DNA from: an uncultured Prevotella sp. | Lineage (GTDB): Bacteria > Bacteroidota > Bacteroidia > Bacteroidales > Bacteroidaceae | Reading direction: 5' to 3' | NCBI GenBank assembly: GCA_900555035.1 | Contig: USJX01000030.1 | Coordinates: forward strand, 1-32,413 | Length of the DNA: 32,413 nt | Part shown: piece after piece, positions 1-6,551 of the stretch | How positions within the stretch are numbered: position 1 is the first letter of the stretch | Layout of the letters: every line of letters starts with the position of its first letter | Notes under the pieces: generated by a model | Seen by the model: the letters and a program-made list of their open reading frames with translations, nothing else | The model's database searches: none | Told to the model about the DNA's origin: nothing | Program-made: the position numbers and the translations under genes

Positions 1-222
1 TCAAAGAACTATTTCGTTACATGAAACGTTAAATATCAGAGCGTAATATTAACAAATAACAGGGATGTTTCCAGCTTGTTTTCAAGAACAGAGAACTGGA
101 CACCCTACTTATTAACTTAAAGATAACATTTTTTCTTTGCAACAGTTCTTTCTTTTAGTGAAAACAAATTGGTGATTAAACTAAAGAAATCTGTTGTTGC
201 TTTTGTTGCAAAATAAAACAAA
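1..222. other. Left-edge intergenic region, no gene seen
   Basis: No open reading frame of credible length or composition was found on either strand. The stretch is AT-rich. Positions 139-200 form an imperfect inverted repeat: GCAACAG and TTTAGT on the left face ACTAAAG and CTGTTG on the right. It could be a weak hairpin, but it is not convincing as a terminator. The gene to the left lies outside the window. Confidence 0.5.
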
Positions 223-260
223 AAGGTCAAACTCGTGGTTTACCTCACAAGTTTAACCTT
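210..260 (-). terminator. Intrinsic terminator of ispG
   Basis: Arms at 223-237 and 246-260 form a 15-bp stem with an 8-nt loop. In the minus-strand RNA the two non-Watson-Crick positions are G-U wobbles, while in plus-strand RNA they would be A-C mismatches, so the hairpin is built for minus transcription. It is followed on the minus strand by TTTTGTTTTATTTTG. It lies 26 nt beyond the ispG stop. Confidence 0.85.
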
Positions 261-286
261 TCTGTTTTTTATGATTTTTCTCTTTA

Positions 287-2158
287 TTATCCTTCCTTAT
301 CCGAGTCGATGAGGGCGAGCAGATGCTCTACTGCCACCTCCTGCGGAATGTTCTTTTCTACGCAAACCTGCTTGCGGTATAGGCTTACACGGTTAGGACC
401 GGCGCCTACGTAGCCATAATCGGCATCCGCCATTTCGCCTGGACCATTCACGATGCAGCCCATGATACCAATCTTCAAGCCCTTGAGATGCTTGGTTGCC
501 TCCTTAATCTTGGCAATGGTTTCACGAAGATCGTAGAGGGTTCTACCGCAACCAGGACAACTGATATACTCGGTCTTGCTGGTGCGCAGACGGGCTGCCT
601 GGAGAATGCCGAAAGCGGTTTCATCTACTGTCTGGGCAGGGATGTCGCCATCGTTCATCAGCCAGATACCATCGGTAAGACCATCAATCATCAAGGCTCC
701 CATATCGGCTGCTGCCTCCAGCTGGAAGTCGCTCTTCTCCTCCTTGCTGTGCTGGTACATCTCGGCGAAAACCACAGGGTTCTTCAATCCGGCATTCATC
801 ATCTCGTGAACCAATGCACGCTGGTCGCCCAGACGGTTCTGATGATTGCTTACGCAGATAACCACCACCTCTGGATGAGCCTTCAGGCAGGCGATATACT
901 CCTCGGCAGGAGTTCCAAACTGCAGGGTGAGGAACTTGACGTCTGCCTTGATGCTGGCGATGAGCGGCATTGCCATGGCAGGGAAGATAGGGTAGAGCTT
1001 GGCACCAGTAGTCTCTGGCTTGCTGTTCAGCGTCTCGTAAACATTGTAATCTACGATGTAGCTCTGGCCTGGCACAAACTGCTTAGGCATCTTGCCGCCT
1101 ATATAGATATAATCAGGCGTAGCATCCTTGTTCTCACAAACGGTGCTCTCGCCGTTGATTCGGTTGCTGATAACCACCGGAACGTTGTTGCCGCCGATAT
1201 TGCCTACAGCCACGGTTTCGCGGCGAGTAGGGCGCAGCCAGTCGAAGCTAGGACAAGCTGCGGCAGGAATCAGCAGGTGACCCTGTTTCTTGCCGATGTA
1301 ATCCACCAGGTGGCGGGCCACCGGAATCTCTGCAGCAGGCTCCTCGCTGAGGCTTACACGAACGGTATCGCCGATGCCATCGGCCAGCAGGGCACCGATG
1401 CCCACGGCACTCTTGATTCTGCCATCCTCTCCTTCGCCAGCTTCGGTTACGCCGAGGTGGAGTGGGTAGTTCATGCCTTCCTTCTCCATTTCTTCTACTA
1501 GGAGGCGCATAGAGCGGACCATCACTACGGTGTTGGATGACTTGATGCTGATAACCACATCGTGGAAATTCTCCTTCTTGCAGATGCGCAGGAACTCCAG
1601 GCAGCTTTCTACGATGCCCTCAGGGGTATCGCCATAGCGGTTGCGGATGCGGTCGGAGAGTGAACCGTGGTTCACGCCGATGCGGATGGCTGTATGGTTC
1701 TCCTTGCAGATGTTGAGGAAAGGTACGAAGCGCTCCTCAATCTTCTTGAGTTCGTGAGCATACTCTTCATCAGTATATTCCTGCTTGATGAACTTGCGGG
1801 CAGGATCCACGTAGTTGCCAGGATTTACGCGCACTTTCTCACAATAGAGAGCAGCCACATCGGCAACGTTAGGATTGAAGTGAACATCGGCTACGAGCGG
1901 AGTCAGATAGCCGTCGGCACGGATGCCGGCATTGATGTTTTTCATGTTCTCTGCCTCGCGGGAACCCTGAGTGGTGAAGCGCACCAGCTCGCCACCAGCC
2001 TTGATGATTTCCTCTGCCTGGCGAACGCAAGCCTCGGTATCATTGGTGTTGGTGGTGGTCATCGACTGGATGCGGATAGGGTTATCGCCACCCAGGTCGA
2101 GGGCTCCGATATGTGCCACAGAAGAGGCACGGCGGGTATAATTGAATAAATCTACCAT
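287..2158 (-). CDS. ispG: 4-hydroxy-3-methylbut-2-enyl-diphosphate synthase (large form)
   Basis: IspG (GcpE) converts 2-C-methyl-D-erythritol 2,4-cyclodiphosphate to HMBPP, the penultimate step of the MEP isoprenoid pathway, in the cytoplasm. The start chosen gives 623 residues. The N-terminal TIM barrel carries IRIQSMTTTNT and VRVNPGNY. The C-terminal iron-sulfur domain carries CPGCGRTLYDL and GCIVNGPGEMADADYGYVG, which supply the three cluster cysteines. At over 600 residues it is the long form with an inserted middle domain, known from Bacteroidota, Chlamydia and plants; E. coli IspG has about 370. An upstream ATG at 2197 would add 13 residues, but it lies inside the terminator hairpin after purE, so the ATG at 2158 is preferred. 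The gene follows purE on the same strand, with that hairpin between them. Confidence 0.96.
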   Translation of the reverse strand: MVDLFNYTRRASSVAHIGALDLGGDNPIRIQSMTTTNTNDTEACVRQAEEIIKAGGELVRFTTQGSREAENMKNINAGIRADGYLTPLVADVHFNPNVADVAALYCEKVRVNPGNYVDPARKFIKQEYTDEEYAHELKKIEERFVPFLNICKENHTAIRIGVNHGSLSDRIRNRYGDTPEGIVESCLEFLRICKKENFHDVVISIKSSNTVVMVRSMRLLVEEMEKEGMNYPLHLGVTEAGEGEDGRIKSAVGIGALLADGIGDTVRVSLSEEPAAEIPVARHLVDYIGKKQGHLLIPAAACPSFDWLRPTRRETVAVGNIGGNNVPVVISNRINGESTVCENKDATPDYIYIGGKMPKQFVPGQSYIVDYNVYETLNSKPETTGAKLYPIFPAMAMPLIASIKADVKFLTLQFGTPAEEYIACLKAHPEVVVICVSNHQNRLGDQRALVHEMMNAGLKNPVVFAEMYQHSKEEKSDFQLEAAADMGALMIDGLTDGIWLMNDGDIPAQTVDETAFGILQAARLRTSKTEYISCPGCGRTLYDLRETIAKIKEATKHLKGLKIGIMGCIVNGPGEMADADYGYVGAGPNRVSLYRKQVCVEKNIPQEVAVEHLLALIDSDKEG

Positions 2159-2173
2159 AATGTATAAGAATAG

Positions 2174-2200
2174 AATATGCCCCAAAAAATGGGGCATATT
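2174..2200 (-). terminator. Hairpin terminator between purE and ispG
   Basis: AATATGCCCC (2174-2183) and GGGGCATATT (2191-2200) form a perfect 10-bp stem around a 7-nt loop. It begins 10 nt after the purE stop. The following minus-strand sequence, CTATTCTTATAC, is only moderately U-rich, so it may be a partial terminator that lowers ispG relative to purE. It also argues against the longer ispG start. Confidence 0.7.
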
Positions 2201-2210
2201 GCATATTAGA

Positions 2211-2717
2211 TTAATTACACTTGAAGTCGTATTTCACCTCAGCCAAATCCTTGTTGGCCTTCTCGATCTTGGCACCGAGACCCGCCTTCCAAGCCTCTAC
2301 CTTCTGAGCCACTTCCTCATCGGCAAGGGCAATCATCTCGGCAGCGAGGATGGCAGCATTCTGAGCCGCATTCACACCAACAGTAGCCACAGGAATGCCA
2401 GGAGGCATCTGGATGATGCTGAGCATGGCATCAAGACCATCGAGCATACCCTTAATAGGTACACCGATAACTGGCAGTGGGGTAGATGCTGCGATAACAC
2501 CAGGAAGGGCGGCAGCCATACCGGCAGCGGCGATGATTACCTTTACGCCACGCTCCTTAGCTCCCTTGGCGAATGATTCTACTGCATCTGGAGTGCGATG
2601 AGCAGAGAGGGCATTCACCTCGAAAGGAATCTGGTTGTCGTTCAACCACTTACATGCTTTTTCCATAACAGGCAGATCGCTTGTACTGCCCATGATAATG
2701 CTTACTAATGGTTTCAT
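2211..2717 (-). CDS. purE: N5-carboxyaminoimidazole ribonucleotide mutase (class I PurE)
   Basis: PurE moves the carboxyl group of N5-CAIR to C4, giving CAIR in purine synthesis. The 168-residue length fits the class I octameric enzymes. The signature motifs are all present: GSTSD near residue 10, SAHRTP near residue 39, AGMAAALPGVIAA, GVPI, and the region from SIIQMPPGIPVATVGVN to NAAILA. It lies 94 nt downstream of the PAP2-like gene and is followed by a hairpin. No purK is seen beside it. Confidence 0.96.
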   Translation of the reverse strand: MKPLVSIIMGSTSDLPVMEKACKWLNDNQIPFEVNALSAHRTPDAVESFAKGAKERGVKVIIAAAGMAAALPGVIAASTPLPVIGVPIKGMLDGLDAMLSIIQMPPGIPVATVGVNAAQNAAILAAEMIALADEEVAQKVEAWKAGLGAKIEKANKDLAEVKYDFKCN

Positions 2718-2811
2718 TTCTTCTTATATTATAATTATAAATATTCTTCTAATTACCTTAATTTATTGCCTTTTGTTACCTTAAATGTAGCTACGATGGC
2801 TCCCTGCTGGC

Positions 2812-3420
2812 TTATATTACCAGGATGGCGCAGGATACGCCTACCAGGAACCCCGCAACCACCTGGGATAGTGAGTGTTGTCGCAGAATGATACGGGCGG
2901 TGCCTACGGCGCCAGCCAATAGCAATACCAGGCAGAGCCACCACAGGGGATTGAAAGAGAAGGCAATGGCATAGGAAACCAGCGAACCTGCCACACCGCC
3001 GATGGCTGCTGTGTGGGTGCTGATTTTCCACCATACGTTGATGAAGGCACAGACCATCTGGATGGCGAGTGCTACCACTACGATGATGCTGATGACGCGC
3101 GGCGTGTTGCGATACTCCATCCAGAAGAAGCAGATGAAATAGCACAGGATGGAGATGATGTAGGGCACGATGCGGCGCTCCTTCTTGCCCAACTCGTGGG
3201 ATGTCCAGCCCTGGCAGAGCCTGTAGAGGTGGATAAGCAGCGAGGGTGCCACCACGGTAAGCAAATAAACCATGGCAAGCATCACCAACTTGTATGTCAT
3301 CGGCAGCAACGACATGTAGCTGAAGATGAACAGGGCTATGAGTCCCACTATCGGTAGATAGAAGGGGGTGAAGACCATGCTCATGATTCGCGCAGTCAAT
3401 ATGATATTCTTCTCTTTCAT
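2812..3420 (-). CDS. PAP2-superfamily-like integral membrane protein
   Basis: A 202-residue protein with about six hydrophobic segments, resembling the phosphatidic acid phosphatase type 2 superfamily, whose members dephosphorylate lipid phosphates at the membrane. Remnants of the three phosphatase motifs can be seen: KKERRIVP (residues 79-86), STHT (134-137, in place of SGH) and ARIILRQHSLSQVVAG (175-190). The canonical form of the last is SR-x5-H-x3-D, so R176 and H182 are kept but the aspartate is Gln186. This could mean altered or absent phosphatase activity. It sits 73 nt downstream of rpoN and 94 nt upstream of purE, on the same strand. The fold assignment is likely; the substrate is unknown. 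Confidence 0.75.
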   Translation of the reverse strand: MKEKNIILTARIMSMVFTPFYLPIVGLIALFIFSYMSLLPMTYKLVMLAMVYLLTVVAPSLLIHLYRLCQGWTSHELGKKERRIVPYIISILCYFICFFWMEYRNTPRVISIIVVVALAIQMVCAFINVWWKISTHTAAIGGVAGSLVSYAIAFSFNPLWWLCLVLLLAGAVGTARIILRQHSLSQVVAGFLVGVSCAILVI

Positions 3421-3493
3421 AAATCTAACGTAATCTGTATTCTTTCTCTCTTTCTCAGAAGAGTTCTTTCTTACGGGAATCTCTTTCTGGAGT

Positions 3494-5032
3494 TTATTTT
3501 CTTAATCGTGCAACTGGAATGTTGAATTGTTCGCGATATTTTGCCACGGTGCGGCGGGCGATAGGGAATCCCTTCTCCTTCAGCGCCTTGGCCAATGCCT
3601 CGTCGCTCAGCGGCTTCTTCTTGTCTTCCTGATTGATGAGCTCTTGCAGGGCTATCTTGATCTTGCGGGTTGACATCTCCTCGCCGTCTTCGGTGGTGTA
3701 GCCATCTGTGAAGAAGAACTTCAGCGGGAACATGCCCCACTTGGTTTGTGTATACTTCACGTTGCTCACTCTTGAGATGGTACTGATATCCAAGCCCGTT
3801 CTATCTGCCACATCCTTGAGAATCATCGGTTTCAGGTCGGCTTCGTCTCCATCCAGGAAGAACTGTCGCTGAATATCTATGATGGCTTTCATCGTAACGA
3901 TGAGGGTGTGGCGGCGCTGCTTGATGGCTTCTATGAATCCCTGTGCCTTATCCACCTTTTCCTTGGCATAGAGCAGGGCTTCCTTGTCAGAGCGGCTCAT
4001 CTTGTCCTTATGCTTCCTGTAGGTGTCGATCATGTCGGTGAACGATGGCGACACGGTTAGCTCAGGGATGTTGCCTCGGTTGAGGCTGAAGGTGATGGAG
4101 CCGTCGTCGTTGGTATCTACGATGAAATCCGGGGTAATCTGCTGCATGTTTCTGCCCTCGGTTTCGCCCATCGAGGCACCTGGCTTCGGGTTCAGCTTCT
4201 TGATTTCCTCTTGCAGGGTGGCAAGCTGGGTATCGTTAAGTTCCAAGCCAGTCTTGATTTTATCCCAATGCTTCTTGGTAAACTCCTCGAAGTAGTCGCT
4301 GAACACTTCTTCCATGGTTTTGCGGAGCACGCCTCTTGGCAGGCGCTTTGCTTGCAGCAGGAGGCATTCCTGGAGACTTCTGCCGCCTACGCCGGCAGGG
4401 TCGAAGGTCTGGAGAATGTGGAGCACGTGTTCCAGCTCCTTCTCCGTTACGTCCATGTTGTGATAGATGGCAAGCTCATCGCAGATGCCGTCCAGGTCTT
4501 TGCGCAGCAGGCCATCGTCATCGAGCGAACCGATGAGGTATTCCATGATTTCCTTCTCCTTGTCGGTAAGGTTCTGCATGTCCATCTGCTCCTTCAACTT
4601 GTCGTAGAAGGAGGTAGTGTCGCCATAAACCATTTCCTCATAGTCGGCGTTGTCCTGGTTGTTATACCTATCTGTGTTATAGTCAGGCATTTGGTCATCC
4701 TGTCCGATGCTTTCCAAAGCCTGGTCGAGTTCATCTTTTCTTTCTTCTTTCTCCGACTGTGCCTCGTAGGCAGCATCATCGTTCATCTCGCTGTCGTCAT
4801 TACTGTTTTCTGCATCATGCTCCATAGGCGAGTCACCATCGTAGCTTTCGTTGAGCATATCGTCAGGGTTCTCGCTTTCCAGAGCAGGATTATCGTCCAG
4901 TTCGGCATTGATGCTATCCTCCAGTTCGGTGAGGGGCATTTCCAAGAGCTTCACCTGCAGCATTTGCTGGGCGGAGAGTCTTTGAAGCTGTTGCAGCTTC
5001 TGTGCCTGTGTCTGAATGAGTTTTTGAGCCAT
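3494..5032 (-). CDS. rpoN: RNA polymerase sigma-54 factor
   Basis: RpoN directs RNA polymerase to -24/-12 promoters and needs an AAA+ enhancer-binding activator. The 512-residue protein has the expected layout. Region I is glutamine- and leucine-rich and contacts the activator (residues 1-50, with QTQAQKLQQLQRL). Region II is strongly acidic (about 55-130, rich in Asp, Glu and Asn). The core-binding and helix-turn-helix parts follow (DISTISRVSNVKYTQTKWG), and the RpoN box ARRTVAKYRE lies at 492-501. It starts 39 nt after an unknown gene that carries the strong promoter, and the two are probably cotranscribed. No sigma-54 activator gene is in this window. Confidence 0.97.
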   Translation of the reverse strand: MAQKLIQTQAQKLQQLQRLSAQQMLQVKLLEMPLTELEDSINAELDDNPALESENPDDMLNESYDGDSPMEHDAENSNDDSEMNDDAAYEAQSEKEERKDELDQALESIGQDDQMPDYNTDRYNNQDNADYEEMVYGDTTSFYDKLKEQMDMQNLTDKEKEIMEYLIGSLDDDGLLRKDLDGICDELAIYHNMDVTEKELEHVLHILQTFDPAGVGGRSLQECLLLQAKRLPRGVLRKTMEEVFSDYFEEFTKKHWDKIKTGLELNDTQLATLQEEIKKLNPKPGASMGETEGRNMQQITPDFIVDTNDDGSITFSLNRGNIPELTVSPSFTDMIDTYRKHKDKMSRSDKEALLYAKEKVDKAQGFIEAIKQRRHTLIVTMKAIIDIQRQFFLDGDEADLKPMILKDVADRTGLDISTISRVSNVKYTQTKWGMFPLKFFFTDGYTTEDGEEMSTRKIKIALQELINQEDKKKPLSDEALAKALKEKGFPIARRTVAKYREQFNIPVARLRK

Positions 5033-5071
5033 ATCTATTTATTTGAAGTATTCTTGCTTTTTGGGCAAGTT

Positions 5072-5716
5072 TTATTTAAAGTATTCCTGCAGTTTGATAG
5101 CAAGCTGGTTCAGCTTGTCGGGATTGCCGTTTCCATATCTGTTCCAGATATCCTTGCATGCTTCAAATACCTTGCTTTCAGGTGCTTTCTGCCTGTTGAG
5201 ATATGGGTCGCAATATTGGTAAACGGCCATGACTTCCGCTATCAGTTTGGGTGAAACCTTCATCAGTTTTCCCAGGTCTATGATTTCTGGTGTTTCTGGC
5301 ACCATGGTGATAGGCGTGAGCTGGAAGTAGAGGTCGAGTATGATGATGAGTTTGATGGGTGTGAGCGATGGCTCTTCTGCCAGCGGTTCCCAATCTTTCT
5401 CAAATGATTCTCGCACTTCGACTCCTGCGAAGAAGTCCTTTGCATTGCCGCATCCGCTCATCTTGCGGAGCAGATTGATATCGTGGGAAAGTTGGCGTGG
5501 ATCATCGGCATACTTATCCCACAGTCGTTTGATACGAGGCGTAACTCGTTGCAACTTGAACATTTGCTCGTGCAAATACTCAGGTTGTATGTGCAGCTCC
5601 AAGCTTAAATCTACTATACCCTTTGAGTATAGCGGCTTAACGCCCATAGGCTTCTTCTGATAGAGTTGAAGAAGCAAGAGCCAATAATCGTCGTTCCAAA
5701 GAGGATGTTTTGCCAT
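5072..5716 (-). CDS. Conserved-looking protein of unknown function upstream of rpoN
   Basis: I do not recognise a family. The 214-residue protein has no signal peptide or membrane segment and looks like a soluble, mostly helical cytoplasmic protein. Visible features are an aromatic start (LWNDDYWLLLLQLYQKK), a basic stretch TPRIKRLWDKYADD, and a C-terminal AIKLQEYFK helix. It has its own consensus promoter 27 nt upstream of the start codon and ends 39 nt before rpoN, so it is probably the first gene of the rpoN transcript. A role linked to sigma-54 is only a guess from position. Confidence 0.85.
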   Translation of the reverse strand: MAKHPLWNDDYWLLLLQLYQKKPMGVKPLYSKGIVDLSLELHIQPEYLHEQMFKLQRVTPRIKRLWDKYADDPRQLSHDINLLRKMSGCGNAKDFFAGVEVRESFEKDWEPLAEEPSLTPIKLIIILDLYFQLTPITMVPETPEIIDLGKLMKVSPKLIAEVMAVYQYCDPYLNRQKAPESKVFEACKDIWNRYGNGNPDKLNQLAIKLQEYFK

Positions 5717-5742
5717 ATTCTTCTAATCTTAAAATCTTTTTG

Positions 5743-5773
5743 CAAAATTACAATTTTTAGTTGGTAAAACAAA
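5743..5773 (-). promoter_or_regulatory. Bacteroidota-type promoter for the rpoN operon
   Basis: On the minus strand TTTG (5773-5770) is followed by exactly 19 nt and TAATTTTG (5750-5743). This matches the Bacteroidota primary sigma consensus TTTG / TAnnTTTG. The start codon lies 27 nt further on. Confidence 0.85.
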
Positions 5774-5849
5774 ATAATTTAGTTTATATTATATATAAAC
5801 CTGGCTATAAAAGTGCATATTCGGGCTAAAAAACTGTATATAAAAGAAA

Positions 5850-5880
5850 TGCGCAACTTCGAATCACTCGAAATTGCGCA
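5850..5880 (-). terminator. Intrinsic terminator of the 6.0-kb transcript
   Basis: A 13-bp stem (5850-5862 with 5868-5880) encloses a 5-nt loop. One pair is G-U on the minus strand but A-C on the plus strand, which favours minus transcription. It is followed on the minus strand by TTTCTTTTATAT. It separates the leader region from the rpoN operon promoter about 75 nt downstream. Confidence 0.85.
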
Positions 5881-5913
5881 CTTTTAATACTTTATTCCCA
5901 AATGTTTCATAAC

Positions 5914-6012
5914 TCAATGGAGGATTGCTTTTGCAAGCTTTCTCCCTCCGTTATGGTGCCCGAAGCAGTCATATTCCTGCTCAGGCGTCGTCTTTTTTGT
6001 TATCCGATACAT
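5914..6012 (-). CDS. Possible 32-residue microprotein
   Basis: An ATG at 6012 opens 32 codons ending in TGA at 5914. The peptide starts MYRITKKTT, has a central YDCFGHHNGGRK, and ends KAILH. It is not low-complexity and is preceded by AAGGTAAAAAAGACAA, an A-rich context usual before Bacteroidota starts. Against it, ATA, CGG, GGG and AGA codons are frequent compared with neighbouring genes, and the same bases form hairpins. A second ORF of 21 codons in another frame (5907-5972) overlaps it. The function is unknown; whether it is translated is undecided. Confidence 0.35.
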   Translation of the reverse strand: MYRITKKTTPEQEYDCFGHHNGGRKLAKAILH

Positions 6013-6063
6013 TTGTCTTTTTTACCTTAAGTTACGCCTAACCTAATGATCTGTTATCCTATT

Positions 6064-6260
6064 GTCCTTGAATAAACAATCTTTTTAATTTACCTTACTA
6101 ACTAATAACCTAACTAAAACAACTAACAATCTTAAACCTAAAAACCTAATAACCTAAACAAATTTCTTTTCTGTCGTCCTTGAATAAACAATCTTTTTTT
6201 ACCTTACTAACTAATAACCTATAAACAACTAACAATCTTAACCTAAAAACCTAATAACCT
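6064..6260. repeat. Two direct repeats of about 90 bp in the leader region
   Basis: Copy 1 (6064-6154) and copy 2 (6176-6260) both run, on the plus strand, from GTCCTTGAATAAACAATC through ACCTTACTAACTAATAACCT to CCTAAAAACCTAATAACCT. They differ by a few small insertions and deletions. A truncated third relative (TTTACCTTAAG, then AACCTAATGATC) lies at about 6020-6050. In the predicted minus transcript the repeats read AGGTTATTAG and AAGGTAAAAAAAGATTG, and they precede the candidate microprotein. Confidence 0.85.
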
Positions 6261-6278
6261 TTTGTCTTAATGACGATG

Positions 6279-6311
6279 CAAAGGTACGACGATTTTCGCA
6301 ACTAACCAAAA
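6279..6311 (-). promoter_or_regulatory. Bacteroidota-type promoter of the leader transcript
   Basis: On the minus strand TTTTG (6311-6307) is followed by 20 nt and TACCTTTG (6286-6279). This is a full match to the family consensus. Transcription should start near 6272 and run left into the repeats. Confidence 0.8.
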
Positions 6312-6346
6312 CTTTCGAGGGAAAAATACGAAAAGAGCCCTTATTT

Positions 6347-6360
6347 TTGATATAAATCAA
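6347..6360. promoter_or_regulatory. FNR/CRP-like operator 1
   Basis: TTGAT-ATAA-ATCAA is an exact match to the textbook FNR half-sites TTGAT-N4-ATCAA. It is centred about 80 bp upstream of the predicted start of the minus transcript. The Bacteroidota regulator that might bind it is not known from this window. Confidence 0.45.
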
Positions 6361-6381
6361 ATGTGTGTGTGTGCGCACACA
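6361..6381. repeat. Alternating purine-pyrimidine tract with palindrome
   Basis: Twenty-one bases alternate purine and pyrimidine without a break, mainly TG repeats turning into CGCACACA. Positions 6368-6381 are a perfect 14-bp palindrome, TGTGTGCGCACACA. Such tracts can adopt Z-DNA under negative supercoiling. It lies directly between two FNR-like dyads. Confidence 0.8.
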
Positions 6382-6400
6382 AGTGTTATGAAGCAGATAT

Positions 6401-6414
6401 TTGACCTATATCAA
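6401..6414. promoter_or_regulatory. FNR/CRP-like operator 2
   Basis: TTGAC-CTAT-ATCAA matches the FNR consensus at nine of ten defined bases. Its centre is 54 bp from that of operator 1, and it points to the same minus-strand promoter. Confidence 0.35.
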
Positions 6415-6449
6415 CCATTTTGGGCACTTTCTGGTTTCTCTCCCTTTTT

Positions 6450-6551
6450 GCCCTCTTTTATACCTTAATATAAAGGCGTTTCAGGCTCCTCTTCTACCTT
6501 TCATATAAGGCGTTTCAGGTTTTCTATACCTTATATATATGGCTTTTGTGG
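6450..6551 (-). repeat. Three tandem units of 32-36 bp spanning the peptidase stop codon
   Basis: On the minus strand the units begin CCACAAAAGCC (6551), CCTGAAACGCC (6519) and CCTGAAACGCC (6485). Each continues with TATAT or TTATAT, then AAGGTA and a purine-rich tail. Unit 1 contains the last codons (PQKPYI) and the TAA of the peptidase gene. Units 2 and 3 repeat the pattern after the stop, coding PETPY or PETPLY if read. Confidence 0.85.

Larger units (their letters stand above)
5838..6272 (-). ncRNA. Candidate structured transcript of about 430 nt
   Basis: The segment runs from a consensus promoter (6279-6311) to a strong terminator (5850-5880), both on the minus strand. Its first 210 nt are two direct repeats with stops in all frames. 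The second half can fold into GCCTGAGCAG pairing with CTGCTTCGGGC (one bulge), CATAAC pairing with GTTATG, GGAGG pairing with CCTCC, and a small inner hairpin. The same part also holds a 32-codon ORF, so this may be an mRNA with a long leader instead of a noncoding RNA. It was not matched to tmRNA, RNase P RNA, SRP RNA or 6S RNA by eye. The limits are inferred; neither end is measured. Confidence 0.45.

Noticed and set aside
488..1501. A 337-codon plus-strand frame opposite ispG, and similar ones opposite ychF (8675-9754), rpoN (4211-5254) and uvrC (28313-29470)
   Set aside because: All are mirrored by well-conserved enzymes on the other strand, lack promoters and do not resemble proteins.
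2159..2197. A 13-residue N-terminal extension of IspG
   Set aside because: The upstream ATG falls inside the hairpin that follows purE.
3948..3956. DnaA-box-like TTATCCACC, and CTATCCACA at 12486-12494, as hints of oriC
   Set aside because: Isolated one-mismatch copies inside coding genes, with no cluster or AT-rich unwinding element. The origin is not in this window.
5838..6272. tmRNA, RNase P RNA, SRP RNA or 6S RNA
   Set aside because: No tRNA-like ends, tag ORF, P4/P15-type cores or GNRA-capped SRP apical domain were recognised by eye. A covariance search is needed before naming a family.
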